From Actinomycetota bacterium (GTDB lineage: Bacteria; Actinomycetota; Acidimicrobiia; Actinomarinales; Actinomarinaceae): a stretch of DNA of 59,188 nt. Under the pieces are notes generated by a model. That model had not been told where the DNA came from, did not search any database, and saw nothing but the letters and a program-made list of their open reading frames with translations. The stretch's first letter is position 1. Every line of letters begins with the position of its first letter. This document shows, in pieces, positions 8,084 through 16,510 of this stretch. The translations under genes were made by a program, and so were the position numbers. The DNA lies in the NCBI GenBank assembly GCA_014384285.1, contig JACNGE010000015.1, positions 1 through 59,188 of the forward strand, given 5' to 3'.

Positions 8084-9277
8084 TTAAGGAAGGTCTACTA
8101 AGTTTTCTACAATTAACTCAACATTCTCAGTTAACCAGTCTGAATAAGATTGATTTTCCCTAAGAGTCTCAACCCATAGACCTGTAACAGTTCTTATATT
8201 TGCTTCAGCAGCAATCGTTTCTGCATACACAGATGGTGCTTCAGACTCAATAAAAAGAACTTTTACATCATTGTCTTCAATAACATCAAGAACATCTACT
8301 AACTGAGCCGGTGAAATCTCATCAGCTGAGGTTAAGCTTGGAATAATAGTAGTAAGCACTTCAACACCGTACCTGGCTTCAAGATAACCAAGAGACTCAT
8401 GAGTTGTTATAAGTTTTCTATTTTTAGAAGGCACTGTTTCAATTAATGCAGATACTGTCGAATCTAATTCATTCAACTCGCTGATGTAAGCTTCTCCTGC
8501 AGTTTTATATGCTTCAGAGTTGCTTGGGTCAAGCTCTATAAGTTTATTTATCATTAATTCGGCTGCAATGGCAACTCTTAATGGATCAAACCAAAAGTGA
8601 GGATCTTCGGAACCGTGACCATGTCCTTCATGTCCATCTTCGTCATCATGATCGTCGTGACCTTCTTCATCATCATGTCCATCTTCGTCATCATGATCGT
8701 CGTGACCTTCTTCATCATCATGTCCATCTTCGTCATCATGATCGTCGTGACCTTCTTCATCATCATGTCCATCTTCGTCATCATGATCGTCGTGACCTTC
8801 TTCATCATCATGTCCATCTTCGTCATCATGATCGTCGTGACCTTCTTCATCATCATGTCCATCTTCGTCATCATGATCGTCGTGACCTTTATGTCCTTCT
8901 TCACTGAACTCGATTGGATTTATTTCTTCTCCAACTTCAACCAACACGGCTGCTTCGTTGGAAGTATTTTCAACTAATTTGATTAGTGCTGATGGCTCGT
9001 ATTTAAGTCCAACGTAAAATACTATGTCTGCATCAGCAATTTTTGAAGCATCTTGAGGTGATGGGTCGTAAGTATGTGGGTCTACTTCTGCTGGCATTAA
9101 AATAGTTAGGTTGATATTCTCACCACCTATTTCATTAACAAAATCTCCTAGCATTGGGGTAGTAACTAAAACGTTTATTTTATCTGAGGTAGCTTCATCT
9201 GTTGTGCCGGTACCACAAGCAATTAAAATTACAGATAGGAGCAATGCTCCAATTTTGTAAATAGGTCTTTTTCTCAT
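8084..9277 (-). CDS. znuA: ZnuA/AdcA-type metal-binding lipoprotein with long His-Asp loop
   Basis: This 397-residue cluster A-I substrate-binding protein captures zinc (or Mn) for ZnuBC. The signal peptide ends in lipobox LIAC (Cys21). Metal ligands by position are His68 (in VDPHTYDPS), a His in EDPHFWFDP, a His in TTHESLGYLEARYG and a C-terminal acidic ligand in FIESEAPS. Between the first two sits a charged loop made of five full and one partial copy of a 15-residue unit rich in His, Asp and Glu. Such loops in ZnuA bind extra zinc. It is the first gene of znuA-znuC-znuB-lipoprotein and faces a Fur-family gene across two operator palindromes. Confidence 0.93.
   Translation of the reverse strand: MRKRPIYKIGALLLSVILIACGTGTTDEATSDKINVLVTTPMLGDFVNEIGGENINLTILMPAEVDPHTYDPSPQDASKIADADIVFYVGLKYEPSALIKLVENTSNEAAVLVEVGEEINPIEFSEEGHKGHDDHDDEDGHDDEEGHDDHDDEDGHDDEEGHDDHDDEDGHDDEEGHDDHDDEDGHDDEEGHDDHDDEDGHDDEEGHDDHDDEDGHEGHGHGSEDPHFWFDPLRVAIAAELMINKLIELDPSNSEAYKTAGEAYISELNELDSTVSALIETVPSKNRKLITTHESLGYLEARYGVEVLTTIIPSLTSADEISPAQLVDVLDVIEDNDVKVLFIESEAPSVYAETIAAEANIRTVTGLWVETLRENQSYSDWLTENVELIVENLVDLP
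8630..8887 (-). repeat. 45-bp in-frame tandem repeat inside znuA
   Basis: Five full copies and one partial copy (11 codons) of a 45-bp unit encode GHDDHDDEDGHDDEE. The copies look identical at the DNA level, which suggests recent expansion by slippage or unequal recombination. All changes in copy number keep the frame. Confidence 0.95.
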
Positions 9278-9311
9278 TAAATTTCCTTAATTTTTTTGTT
9301 TAAATAATATC

Positions 9312-9338
9312 AATAAATGAGATTAATTCTCATTTATT
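9312..9338. promoter_or_regulatory. Fur/Zur-family operator 1
   Basis: Two 11-base arms (AATAAATGAGA / TCTCATTTATT) form a perfect inverted repeat around TTAAT. The core TGAGATTAATTCTCA is close to the 7-1-7 form of Fur-family boxes. It lies 35 bases upstream of znuA. Confidence 0.8.
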
Positions 9339-9351
9339 AATTTGTCAACAG

Positions 9352-9374
9352 TAAATGAGAATAATTCTCATTTA
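9352..9374. promoter_or_regulatory. Fur/Zur-family operator 2
   Basis: This is a perfect palindrome with 11-base arms around a single A; the core is TGAGAATAATTCTCA, an exact 7-1-7 box. It shares its arms with operator 1, 38 bp away centre to centre, and ends 31 bases before the start chosen for the regulator. Together the two boxes can shut off both divergent promoters. Confidence 0.85.
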
Positions 9375-9405
9375 TTTATTTAGATTGATTCACTATAATT
9401 CTTCT

Positions 9406-9831
9406 ATGGTGAAAAATTCAGAAAAAATTTTAGCAGACCACAATGTTTCGATTACCAATCCAAGGGTTTTTGTATTAGAGGTTCTACTTGAGAATAAAGG
9501 ACCTATTACTCTCGATGAGCTTCAATCGACCCTTAAAAATAAGGTTGCAAAATCTACCCTCTATAGGGTATTAAATGACTTAAAAAAGATTAATATTTTA
9601 GATGAATTTACCTCACCAGAAAATCAGACAGTTGTTGAACTTTCTCTTAGTGAAAACGATCATCATCATCATGTATTTTGTACTAATTGTGGAGAGGTGG
9701 AAGATATTACCTTAAGTGAAGTATTTGAAAAGCAGCTGAGTGATGAAATTAGTAATATTCACAAGACATCAAAATATTTAATCAAAGAACACACACTTGA
9801 ATTAATTGGTTTATGCTCGAGTTGTAAATAA
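9406..9831 (+). CDS. zur: Fur-family metal regulator, probably Zur
   Basis: This 141-residue regulator starts at ATG 9406 (MVKNSEKILADH). An upstream in-frame ATG at 9355 falls inside the operator and would add a hydrophobic run absent from the family. The N-terminal winged helix contains the ITNPRVFVLEVLLE and KVAKSTLYRVLNDL segments. The metal site includes the HHHHVFC segment, and two CxxC pairs (CTNC, CSSC) bind structural zinc. Divergence from znuACB across two palindromes makes a zinc-sensing repressor that controls itself and the transporter likely. Mn or Fe sensing cannot be excluded. Confidence 0.88.
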   Translation: MVKNSEKILADHNVSITNPRVFVLEVLLENKGPITLDELQSTLKNKVAKSTLYRVLNDLKKINILDEFTSPENQTVVELSLSENDHHHHVFCTNCGEVEDITLSEVFEKQLSDEISNIHKTSKYLIKEHTLELIGLCSSCK

Positions 9832-9835
9832 ACCT

Positions 9836-10015
9836 CTAAAGAAGAAAGCCAACCAATGAGGCTTGAATTAAAAAAGATTCAATAACTTGAAAAGTGTAGC
9901 TCTCAAATAAATTGTTCATTACAGGAATAATCATTGTATCACCTGTATTTGTCTGAGAAGCTAAGTGCATAACTTCAACATTTGTTTGGTCAACTACATT
10001 ACATCCTATACACAT
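9836..10015 (-). CDS. 59-residue protein with N-terminal CxxC motif
   Basis: This is a short ORF preceded by a strong Shine-Dalgarno sequence, AAGGAG, at ideal spacing before ATG 10015. The product begins MCIGCNVVDQTNVEVM and ends in a hydrophobic segment (VIESFLIQASLVGFLL) that could be a membrane helix. The CIGC pair right after the start could bind metal or be redox-active. It is convergent with the zur gene (4-base gap) and divergent from the membrane-protein gene at 10073. I do not recognise the family. The evidence for a real gene is the ribosome-binding site and clean spacing. Confidence 0.5.
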   Translation of the reverse strand: MCIGCNVVDQTNVEVMHLASQTNTGDTMIIPVMNNLFESYTFQVIESFLIQASLVGFLL

Positions 10016-10072
10016 TGTTAATATCTCCTTATTAAGATTTTATTTTAGCAACCATATACTAAAGGGTAAATA

Positions 10073-11314
10073 ATGAAAAAAATAAATTTAGAAAATTTTT
10101 ACCATGGGATTGGGAGCGTTGGCGATTTACCTATTCCTTTCGAAACAGTTCTTAATGTCTCTGCGTTAGTTATTGTTCTTACCTTTGTGTTTTTAAAGGT
10201 TTCTTGGAAGGAATCTATCTTAGCAACAACAGAAAGCCCTACTTCAACTAAACAAACAAATTTTGGCAGGTTTTTTGGACTTATCATTTTTTTACTGATT
10301 GTTTTACCGGGAATATTAAGTAATGAAGAAGCTAAAACCTCTGTTTCACCCCTAATTTTATGGGTATTCTTGTGGATTGGTGTTCCTGTACTTGGGTTAT
10401 TTTTTGGAGATATTTACTCAAAATTTAATCCCTTACGCTTAATAAAAAAAGAAGATTCTAATCCCTCATCTGTTTATATGGCTAGCTTTCTATTTCTAGG
10501 ATTAACTTGGTTTGAATTAGTGTGGAGAAAACCTGGTAATCCTTTTTATATAGCTATTTTATTTATAGCGTTGTTTGTTGTCACTAACATACTTATTTAT
10601 GGTCTTAAAAAAACTTCCTTTGAAGTAGATCCTTTGTTGTTGCTCCATCATCTGTATAGCAAGTTAAAGATTCCTTATTCCAAACCTTTCTTCAGGACGA
10701 TGTTGAATAATTTGGCGAGTTTATCAAAGCTACCTGGTATGGAATATTTCATATTGTTAATGATAGGTACTGTAACCTACGATGGTCTCCGAGGTACCGT
10801 GCTGTGGTATGACCAGTTTGGAACTCAAATTTATGAATTAGGTTTTGCAACAATGGCATTTATTGGAATAAATTTATTAATTATTATTTTCTATAGATTT
10901 GCCTGTTACTTTGCTTTGAAGATTGGTAAGTCTAATTACGGACTCAATGAAACTTCTTTAGCTTTTGGTCATACAATGTTACCTATAGCGTTTGCATACC
11001 ATGTAACTCATTACATAAGTCTATTACTTTTTGAATCGCAGACATTTTTATATAGACTAAACGATCCGATTGGCCTCGGTTGGAATCTCTTTAATGTAGA
11101 TGGGGTAGTAATTAGCTACTTCCTGTCTCCAGTTGCTTTGTGGATTATCCAGGTGATTATAACTCTACTTGGACACATGTTGAGTGTTGTCCTTGCGCAT
11201 GATTTATCGGTAAAAATGTTTGGTCATGAACAAAGTGATAAAACACAGTATGTATTTTTATTCATTACAGTAGCTTTGACTCTACAAGCTTTATTTGTTC
11301 TCAGCGTTCCCTAA
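10073..11314 (+). CDS. multi-pass membrane protein of the family often labelled 'fenitrothion hydrolase'
   Basis: The 413-residue protein has roughly ten hydrophobic segments. The N-terminal YHGIGSVGDLPIP followed by a membrane helix matches my recollection of an actinobacterial integral-membrane family annotated fenitrothion hydrolase (HG-x-GG-DLP-P then TM). That name comes from one pesticide study and probably does not describe the physiological role. Several His residues sit in or near helices (LLHHLYSK, HTMLPIAFAYHVTHY, LLGHMLSVVLAHD), which would suit a metal or haem site. Its 3' end overlaps the convergent Ste24 gene by 24 bases. Confidence 0.6.
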   Translation: MKKINLENFYHGIGSVGDLPIPFETVLNVSALVIVLTFVFLKVSWKESILATTESPTSTKQTNFGRFFGLIIFLLIVLPGILSNEEAKTSVSPLILWVFLWIGVPVLGLFFGDIYSKFNPLRLIKKEDSNPSSVYMASFLFLGLTWFELVWRKPGNPFYIAILFIALFVVTNILIYGLKKTSFEVDPLLLLHHLYSKLKIPYSKPFFRTMLNNLASLSKLPGMEYFILLMIGTVTYDGLRGTVLWYDQFGTQIYELGFATMAFIGINLLIIIFYRFACYFALKIGKSNYGLNETSLAFGHTMLPIAFAYHVTHYISLLLFESQTFLYRLNDPIGLGWNLFNVDGVVISYFLSPVALWIIQVIITLLGHMLSVVLAHDLSVKMFGHEQSDKTQYVFLFITVALTLQALFVLSVP

Positions 11315-12610
11315 ATCTTTTTTGCCTTCTAAACTTTTTACTCTTTCGGCAATTGGTGGATGTGAATAGTAGTATGCGCTGAACAGAGGGTCTGGGGTTA
11401 AGTTTGATGCATTATCTTTACTTAGTTTAAGAAGTCCTGAAATCATGCTTTCTACCTTGGTGTATTGAATTGAGAAGTCATCTGCAGCAAATTCTCTTTG
11501 CCTGGAAATATACGATGCGATTGGTCGTGTAAAGAAAGTATATGAACCTATTACTAAGTAAAATAATAAAAACTTTGAGTAGAGAGTAACTTCATCCAAT
11601 CCATGTTTAAGGAAAAACTGCTCAGCTTTAAAAACTTGGCCCAAAATATAAAATCCAAAAAAACTAAAGAATATAGAGCTAATCATTGTCCTTCGGATAT
11701 GTCCTAATTTATAATGACCTAGTTCGTGACCAAGAATTGACTCCATTTCAGTTGGGGTTATTGTCTCAAGAAGTGTGTCATAAAATACAATTCTTTTATT
11801 GTTTCCAAAACCTGTAAAAAAAGCGTTGCCGTGTGAACTTCTTAAACTTCCATCCATTACAAATAAGCCTTTGGCTTTAAAGTTAATTTTATTAAGAAGC
11901 TTGTCGATAGGCTCCTTAAATTTTTCATCAGTAATAGGTTCTAATTTGTTAAAAAGTGGAAGTATTAATACTGGATAAAGGTAGACAATAACGACTTGGA
12001 GTATAAAAACAGCTGCGAAAGCATAAATCCACCAATTATCTCCTAATTGTTCAAGAATAATTATCACTACAGAATACAAAACTGAACTAATTGAAACTTG
12101 AATAACAAAACCTTTTAACAAATCTTGAATAAATGTTTTTTTGGTTGTTTTATTAAAACCATACTTTTCTTCAAGATAAAAAGTTGAATATATTGAAAGA
12201 GGAATATCTATTAATTCATTTAAGAGAACTAAAAATAACCCAAGTAAAACTATACCTATGACGTTTGATGAGGTAATGCTTGAAACAATTGTTGTCAGCC
12301 AACTTAATAAGCCACCAATAGTGAAAAGCAACAGTACTCCAACACTGATTAAAGCTGTATATATAGAGAAGCGAATTTTTTCGGTGTTGTAATTAATTGA
12401 TTTTTCATACTCTTCCTCTGTAACGACTCCGACAAATCGTGGAGGAATAGCATCTTTGTTTTTTTGCATAGATTGAATGTTTCTCTGTTTGAGATAAGTC
12501 TCAAGTAAAAGTTTTAATAATAAGAATACTGGAAAAAGAACAGTGAAGTTTATTTCGTTGATAAAGCTAACTAGATTCATATCTTTCAAGCTTAACCGCT
12601 TGGGATTCAA
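11291..12610 (-). CDS. Ste24/M48-family membrane zinc metalloprotease
   Basis: The 439-residue protein carries the zinc motif HELGH in ESILGHELGHYKLGH (about residues 289-303) and a downstream EFAADDFS segment supplying the third ligand. Multiple membrane helices flank them, as in Ste24/CAAX prenyl proteases. The N-terminal topology and the LNELIDIPLSIYSTFYLEEKYGF region are typical of Ste24 and not of HtpX, which is shorter. Bacterial members probably degrade or process membrane proteins. It lies 17 bases after the isoprenyl synthase gene in the same direction. Confidence 0.88.
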   Translation of the reverse strand: MNPKRLSLKDMNLVSFINEINFTVLFPVFLLLKLLLETYLKQRNIQSMQKNKDAIPPRFVGVVTEEEYEKSINYNTEKIRFSIYTALISVGVLLLFTIGGLLSWLTTIVSSITSSNVIGIVLLGLFLVLLNELIDIPLSIYSTFYLEEKYGFNKTTKKTFIQDLLKGFVIQVSISSVLYSVVIIILEQLGDNWWIYAFAAVFILQVVIVYLYPVLILPLFNKLEPITDEKFKEPIDKLLNKINFKAKGLFVMDGSLRSSHGNAFFTGFGNNKRIVFYDTLLETITPTEMESILGHELGHYKLGHIRRTMISSIFFSFFGFYILGQVFKAEQFFLKHGLDEVTLYSKFLLFYLVIGSYTFFTRPIASYISRQREFAADDFSIQYTKVESMISGLLKLSKDNASNLTPDPLFSAYYYSHPPIAERVKSLEGKKDLGNAENK

Positions 12611-12627
12611 AAGAAAGAATTTTTGAC

Positions 12628-13392
12628 TTACTTGCCAAATCTTCTCTCACGTTGTACATATTCCCTTAAACAACGTAAAAAATCAATCTTTCTAAACTCT
12701 GGCCAGAAAACATCTTGAAAAATGAATTCAGAATATGCACTTTGCCAAAGCAAAAATCCTGAAAGTCGAGCCTCTCCACTCGTTCTTATCACCAAATCAA
12801 TATCAGGAACCTCTGGAGAGTAGAGATGTTCTCTTAAATCTTCATCAGTCATATTTTCAATTAATTTCTCAATATCTTGTTCTTTATTATCTTTAAGTAA
12901 GCTTTTTATAGCATCTACAATTTCTTGTCTTCCTCCATAACCAAGAGCAATAGTTAGAGTTTTTTCGCCACCACCTCTAACTCTTTGAAGTTTTTGTATA
13001 GTATCCTGTAGGTAGTCAGGTAACTCATCAAAACTACCTATAAATTGGATTTTAAAGTTATCAACAACATCGTCTATTATTAATTCTTCAAAAAGCTCAT
13101 TGACGACTTTATAGTACGGCTCAAGCTCTTCTTGCGGTCTTGATAAATTTTCTTTGGATAGTAACCAACTTGTTATATGTTTAATTCCTAATTCATCACA
13201 CCAAGAAACGCACTCTTTAAATCGAACCATTCCAATTCGATATGAAACTTCATAGCTCAGTAATTTTTCTCTTCGGGCGTATCTTCTGTGGCCATCATGA
13301 ATTAGGCCAATGTGTTGAGGCAGTTGTTTTGTTAAAAGCTCTTTTTTAAGACGTGATTCATAAATGCCATAAACAAACTTTGGAGAAACCAT
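12628..13392 (-). CDS. uppS: cis-isoprenyl diphosphate synthase (UppS family)
   Basis: This 254-residue cis-prenyltransferase makes the polyprenyl diphosphate carrier for cell-wall synthesis. Family segments present are HIGLIHDGHRRYA (the catalytic Asp motif), ITSWLLSKENLSRP, ALGYGGRQEIVDAI and LVIRTSGEARLSGFLLWQSAYSEF. The usual DGN(R/G)RW reads DGHRRY here, so the Asn that normally follows the catalytic Asp-Gly is a His. The rest of the fold looks intact. It sits two bases after pepP. Product chain length cannot be told from sequence. Confidence 0.9.
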   Translation of the reverse strand: MVSPKFVYGIYESRLKKELLTKQLPQHIGLIHDGHRRYARREKLLSYEVSYRIGMVRFKECVSWCDELGIKHITSWLLSKENLSRPQEELEPYYKVVNELFEELIIDDVVDNFKIQFIGSFDELPDYLQDTIQKLQRVRGGGEKTLTIALGYGGRQEIVDAIKSLLKDNKEQDIEKLIENMTDEDLREHLYSPEVPDIDLVIRTSGEARLSGFLLWQSAYSEFIFQDVFWPEFRKIDFLRCLREYVQRERRFGK

Positions 13393-13394
13393 AA

Positions 13395-14816
13395 TTAGCT
13401 ACAAATGTTTTCTATTTCTTCTATATCTCTTGGCAATGCCTCAGTTAAGTTAATGGGATCACCTTCTGTGCAAAGTATATTGTCTTCAATCCTTACACCA
13501 ATACCTAGTAGGCTCTCTGGAATTTTGTGTTCAACTGTTTTTGCTTCTCGCATTTCTTTTTGCTCTAGCTTGGTAGCTTCTTCCATTCCCAATTCTTTTC
13601 TTCTAATTTTAATCTTCTCAGGGTCTCGTTCTAGAAGTGGAAAATTAATAACCGGTTTTGATGGCCTAATATAAATGCCTGGTTCAATAGTAGTAACCAT
13701 TCCCGAAGAGAGCTTTCTAGGTTCGTTGTTAGATTCGTTGCTTCCAGCATCATGCACATCTAAACCTAACCAGTGGCCAGTTCCGTGCATAAAGAATTGA
13801 AAGTAGTGCATCATTGAGATTGTATCCTCAATGCCATGTGGGACTAACTTTAAATTAACTAATGATTCTGAAATAGATTTAATAGTTGCTTTATGAATAT
13901 CCTGCATTGTATTTTCAGTATTCACCATTTCAATTCCTAAATTTTGTGCTTTTAGTACCTCAGAATAAACAGCTTTTTGCTCCGGTGTATATTTTCCATT
14001 TATGGGGAATGTTCTTGTAATGTCTGAAGAGTACATCTCGAATTCTGCTGCGGCATCTATTAATAAAAGCTTTCCTTCTTCGAGTTCTTCTCTGTTCGTG
14101 GCATAGTGGAGAATACATGCGTTGTCTCCACCTGCAACAATTGAGTTATATCCAAGTCTTTCAGCTCCAAGATGAAAAAAGGTTTTTTCCATTTCTGCAG
14201 CTACTTGATATTCATATTTTCCAGGATTAGCAAACTTCATTGCTGCTAAGTGTCCTTCTATGCTTATATCGCAAGCTTTTTGTAAAAGTTCTACTTCTGC
14301 GGCTTGTTTTATAAGTCTTAATTCAGAAAGTATTGGCTGAATAGAATGTAATTTTGCTTTACTAAAGTTTCCTCCTCTTTGATCGTAAGGAACTGCAAGA
14401 TTTAATGCCTGTTGGTCAATTTCTTGAAATACATTAGATGAATAATCACAATAAATATCTGTTTGATCTTTAAGTAGGTTTATTAATTCATTTTTATACT
14501 CAATATTTGAATACGCTTTCTTTGCACCATATATTTCAATTGCACCTTGTTGACCAATTCTTTTGCCGTCCCAAGTTTCCATTTCTTCATTTTTGTCTAA
14601 AACAAACATATGTAATTCAGGTATAGAATCTTTAATAAGTATTACGGCATGCGCGTCTGGTTCAGGCCATTCAGTTAAGTAATGAAAATCTGAAAATTGA
14701 CGAAATTGATAGTTGGCGTCATTATTTCTGTAGATGATTTTATTTCCATGGAGTAATATTGCACCATTTTTAATTACTTTTGCAATTCTTTCTCTATTTA
14801 GTTTAGATAAATTCAT
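13395..14816 (-). CDS. pepP: Xaa-Pro aminopeptidase (M24B)
   Basis: This 473-residue pita-bread metallopeptidase removes N-terminal residues preceding proline. The five metal ligands of M24 are all visible: Asp in LLIDAAAEF, Asp in SSDITRTFP, His in MHGTGHWLGLDVHD, Glu in IEPGIYI and Glu in VRIEDNI. An aminopeptidase-P N-terminal domain covers about residues 1-150. An extra acidic/basic insertion (about 395-435) separates the last two ligands. It is probably cytosolic, in an operon-like run with uppS and the Ste24 gene. Confidence 0.92.
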   Translation of the reverse strand: MNLSKLNRERIAKVIKNGAILLHGNKIIYRNNDANYQFRQFSDFHYLTEWPEPDAHAVILIKDSIPELHMFVLDKNEEMETWDGKRIGQQGAIEIYGAKKAYSNIEYKNELINLLKDQTDIYCDYSSNVFQEIDQQALNLAVPYDQRGGNFSKAKLHSIQPILSELRLIKQAAEVELLQKACDISIEGHLAAMKFANPGKYEYQVAAEMEKTFFHLGAERLGYNSIVAGGDNACILHYATNREELEEGKLLLIDAAAEFEMYSSDITRTFPINGKYTPEQKAVYSEVLKAQNLGIEMVNTENTMQDIHKATIKSISESLVNLKLVPHGIEDTISMMHYFQFFMHGTGHWLGLDVHDAGSNESNNEPRKLSSGMVTTIEPGIYIRPSKPVINFPLLERDPEKIKIRRKELGMEEATKLEQKEMREAKTVEHKIPESLLGIGVRIEDNILCTEGDPINLTEALPRDIEEIENICS

Positions 14817-14871
14817 AACTTCATTAAGGATAATGTATTAGTGGGTTGTTTTACCAATACTATTTACAAAG

Positions 14872-14898
14872 AAAAAGGAGCGACTAGCGCTCCTTTTT
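14872..14898 (-). terminator. terminator of the cold-shock gene
   Basis: An 11-bp perfect stem, AAAAAGGAGCG / CGCTCCTTTTT, encloses a 5-base loop. It ends 22 bases after the csp stop. The symmetric A/T ends would let it work in both directions. Confidence 0.85.
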
Positions 14899-14920
14899 AA
14901 AAACCAGTTTAACTGGAACT

Positions 14921-15118
14921 TTACTTCAGATTTTCAGCTGAAGCTTTACCGTTTTTTTCTACAATCTCAAATTCAACCTCTTGATCTTCTTCAAGATTAT
15001 TCATTCCAGCATTGCGTACTGCGGTGATGTGAACAAACACATCTTTATCACCATCTTCAGGTGCTATGAAACCATAGCCCTTGGTTTGGTTGAACCATTT
15101 TACTTTGCCCTTCGGCAT
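14921..15118 (-). CDS. csp: CspA-family cold-shock protein
   Basis: The 65-residue single OB-fold carries both RNA-binding motifs, KGYGFIA (RNP1) and VFVHITAV (RNP2, FVHxSA type). It binds single-stranded nucleic acid as an RNA chaperone. Length and start [16 protein letters not shown] are standard. A good AAGGAG site precedes the ATG, and a short hairpin (TAGTC 15131-15135 with GACTA 15146-15150) lies in the leader. It is monocistronic, with its own terminator. Confidence 0.97.
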   Translation of the reverse strand: MPKGKVKWFNQTKGYGFIAPEDGDKDVFVHITAVRNAGMNNLEEDQEVEFEIVEKNGKASAENLK

Positions 15119-15222
15119 ATTTCTCCTTAATAGTCTGTGTCTTTCGACTAGGTAACTTTAGTATTGGTGTTTATTTAAATATAATTTTTATTTTGAGTTT
15201 TTTTCATCAAATTACAAACGTT

Positions 15223-16038
15223 TTAGAGGTTTTTTTGAAGATATCTAGTGAGCTCTTTTCTCCAATAAGTTTCATTGTGCATTCCCTCTTCTTCTGTGAA
15301 GAACTCGTGTGATAAATTGTGTTTAGTTAGTGTTTTTTCAATTAAATTTACTCCTGAAAGATAGAAGTTGTCATTTGTTGAAAAATCTAAGTTCCAATTA
15401 GTTGGGAATATTTTATTTACCTTGTCTCCAAAAATATGTCCTTCTTTCTTGCCTGTATATAGGTGTAAAAAAGTACTTTTCTGAATATTTTTTATATCTT
15501 CTAAAACTCCTGGAAATCCATACCAAAAAGCTGGTGACAAACATATCACATTTTTAAATTCTGGATTAATTATAGAGAACTTTATAGCCATTAAACCTCC
15601 CATTGATGCCCCCAATACGTGTTTTTTTGTATGAGTTATCTCTAAATTAAAATTGTTTACTACTTCTGGAATATATGTTTTATGGATTTCTTTCAAGTGT
15701 TGTATCGATGTTTCTGAATGATCTCGTGGATATGGATTATATTGAATTTTTCTTTGTCTGTTTGAAGTTGTAGCAATAACTAAAACATTGCTTTTTTGTT
15801 TTACTTCAGCACTCTGTATAAGATTTTCTAAATTAAAGATACTTCCGAAATGGCTAGTATTTTCATCAAACAAATTCTGACCATCAAAGCATAGTAGTAA
15901 ATCTGTAATTGGCATTTCAGTATTAGGAATTCGAACAAGAACTTTATTCACATCTTTTAATTCATCATCAACAATTTCATTACTTATATATAAGTTTTTA
16001 AATTTTTTTTTAGCTGAGTAAGGAGTAAAAGTGAGCAC
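15223..16038 (-). CDS. putative esterase, alpha/beta hydrolase (esterase D / enterochelin-esterase-like)
   Basis: The 271-residue protein has a nucleophile elbow at HVLGASMGGLMAIKF (about residues 138-152), a catalytic-His candidate in EEGMHNETYWRKEL near the C-terminus, and the core pattern LLLCFDGQNLFDEN near residue 50. This matches the Pfam esterase family PF00756, whose members include siderophore esterases, esterase D and cell-wall acyltransferases. No signal peptide is visible and no siderophore genes are nearby, so the substrate is unknown. It follows argR on the same strand after 10 bases. Confidence 0.8.
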   Translation of the reverse strand: MLTFTPYSAKKKFKNLYISNEIVDDELKDVNKVLVRIPNTEMPITDLLLCFDGQNLFDENTSHFGSIFNLENLIQSAEVKQKSNVLVIATTSNRQRKIQYNPYPRDHSETSIQHLKEIHKTYIPEVVNNFNLEITHTKKHVLGASMGGLMAIKFSIINPEFKNVICLSPAFWYGFPGVLEDIKNIQKSTFLHLYTGKKEGHIFGDKVNKIFPTNWNLDFSTNDNFYLSGVNLIEKTLTKHNLSHEFFTEEEGMHNETYWRKELTRYLQKNL

Positions 16039-16048
16039 TATTTATTCG

Positions 16049-16510
16049 TCAACCAAGAACTTGTTCAATATTTTCTGAAATTGATTTTGCTTTTTTTTCA
16101 CTGCTAGAAATTATTAAAACTACATTATCTCCTGCGATCGAAGCTACAACATGATCTAAATATAAATTATCTATTGCTTCGGCAACTACTTGAGCCGCAG
16201 CAGTAGTGGTTTTAACAACAACTTGGTTTAAGACTGACTCAACATCTAATACAAAATCATTTAATGCTCTGACAGAAATTTTTTTGTGGGCATCATTTTC
16301 TTGATCTTTTGGGAGTACGTAGACAAGTAATCCATCTTTTTGTCTCTTCTTAATTGCTCCAAGCTCGTTCAAATCTCTGGATAATGTTGCTTGTGTAATC
16401 ATTAGATTGTTTTTTTTTAAAATTCCTTTTAACTGATTCTGAGATGATATATTTCCTTCCTCGATCAAATCAGCAATAATTTTTTGTCTTTGGAGTGTTG
16501 ATTTAGCCAT
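16049..16510 (-). CDS. argR: arginine repressor ArgR
   Basis: The N-terminal winged helix (TQATLSRDLNELGAIKKRQKDG, about residues 40-60) recognises DNA. The C-terminal domain VASIAGDNVVLIISSSEKKAKSI contains the Gly-Asp that binds arginine and forms hexamers. The start MAKSTLQRQKII at 16510 matches family length (153 residues); an in-frame ATG at 16525 lies inside the operator. Two ARG-box-like palindromes overlap and precede the start, so autoregulation is likely. No arginine biosynthesis genes are in the window. Confidence 0.9.
   Translation of the reverse strand: MAKSTLQRQKIIADLIEEGNISSQNQLKGILKKNNLMITQATLSRDLNELGAIKKRQKDGLLVYVLPKDQENDAHKKISVRALNDFVLDVESVLNQVVVKTTTAAAQVVAEAIDNLYLDHVVASIAGDNVVLIISSSEKKAKSISENIEQVLG

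Noticed and set aside
8630-8887. CRISPR array
   Set aside because: The repeat is uninterrupted, in frame, has no spacers and encodes a known type of metal-binding loop. No cas genes are in the window.
8578-8977. Long open frames on both strands across the znuA repeat
   Set aside because: They come from the 45-bp repeat read in other frames and have low-complexity products. The znuA frame alone has flanking family motifs.
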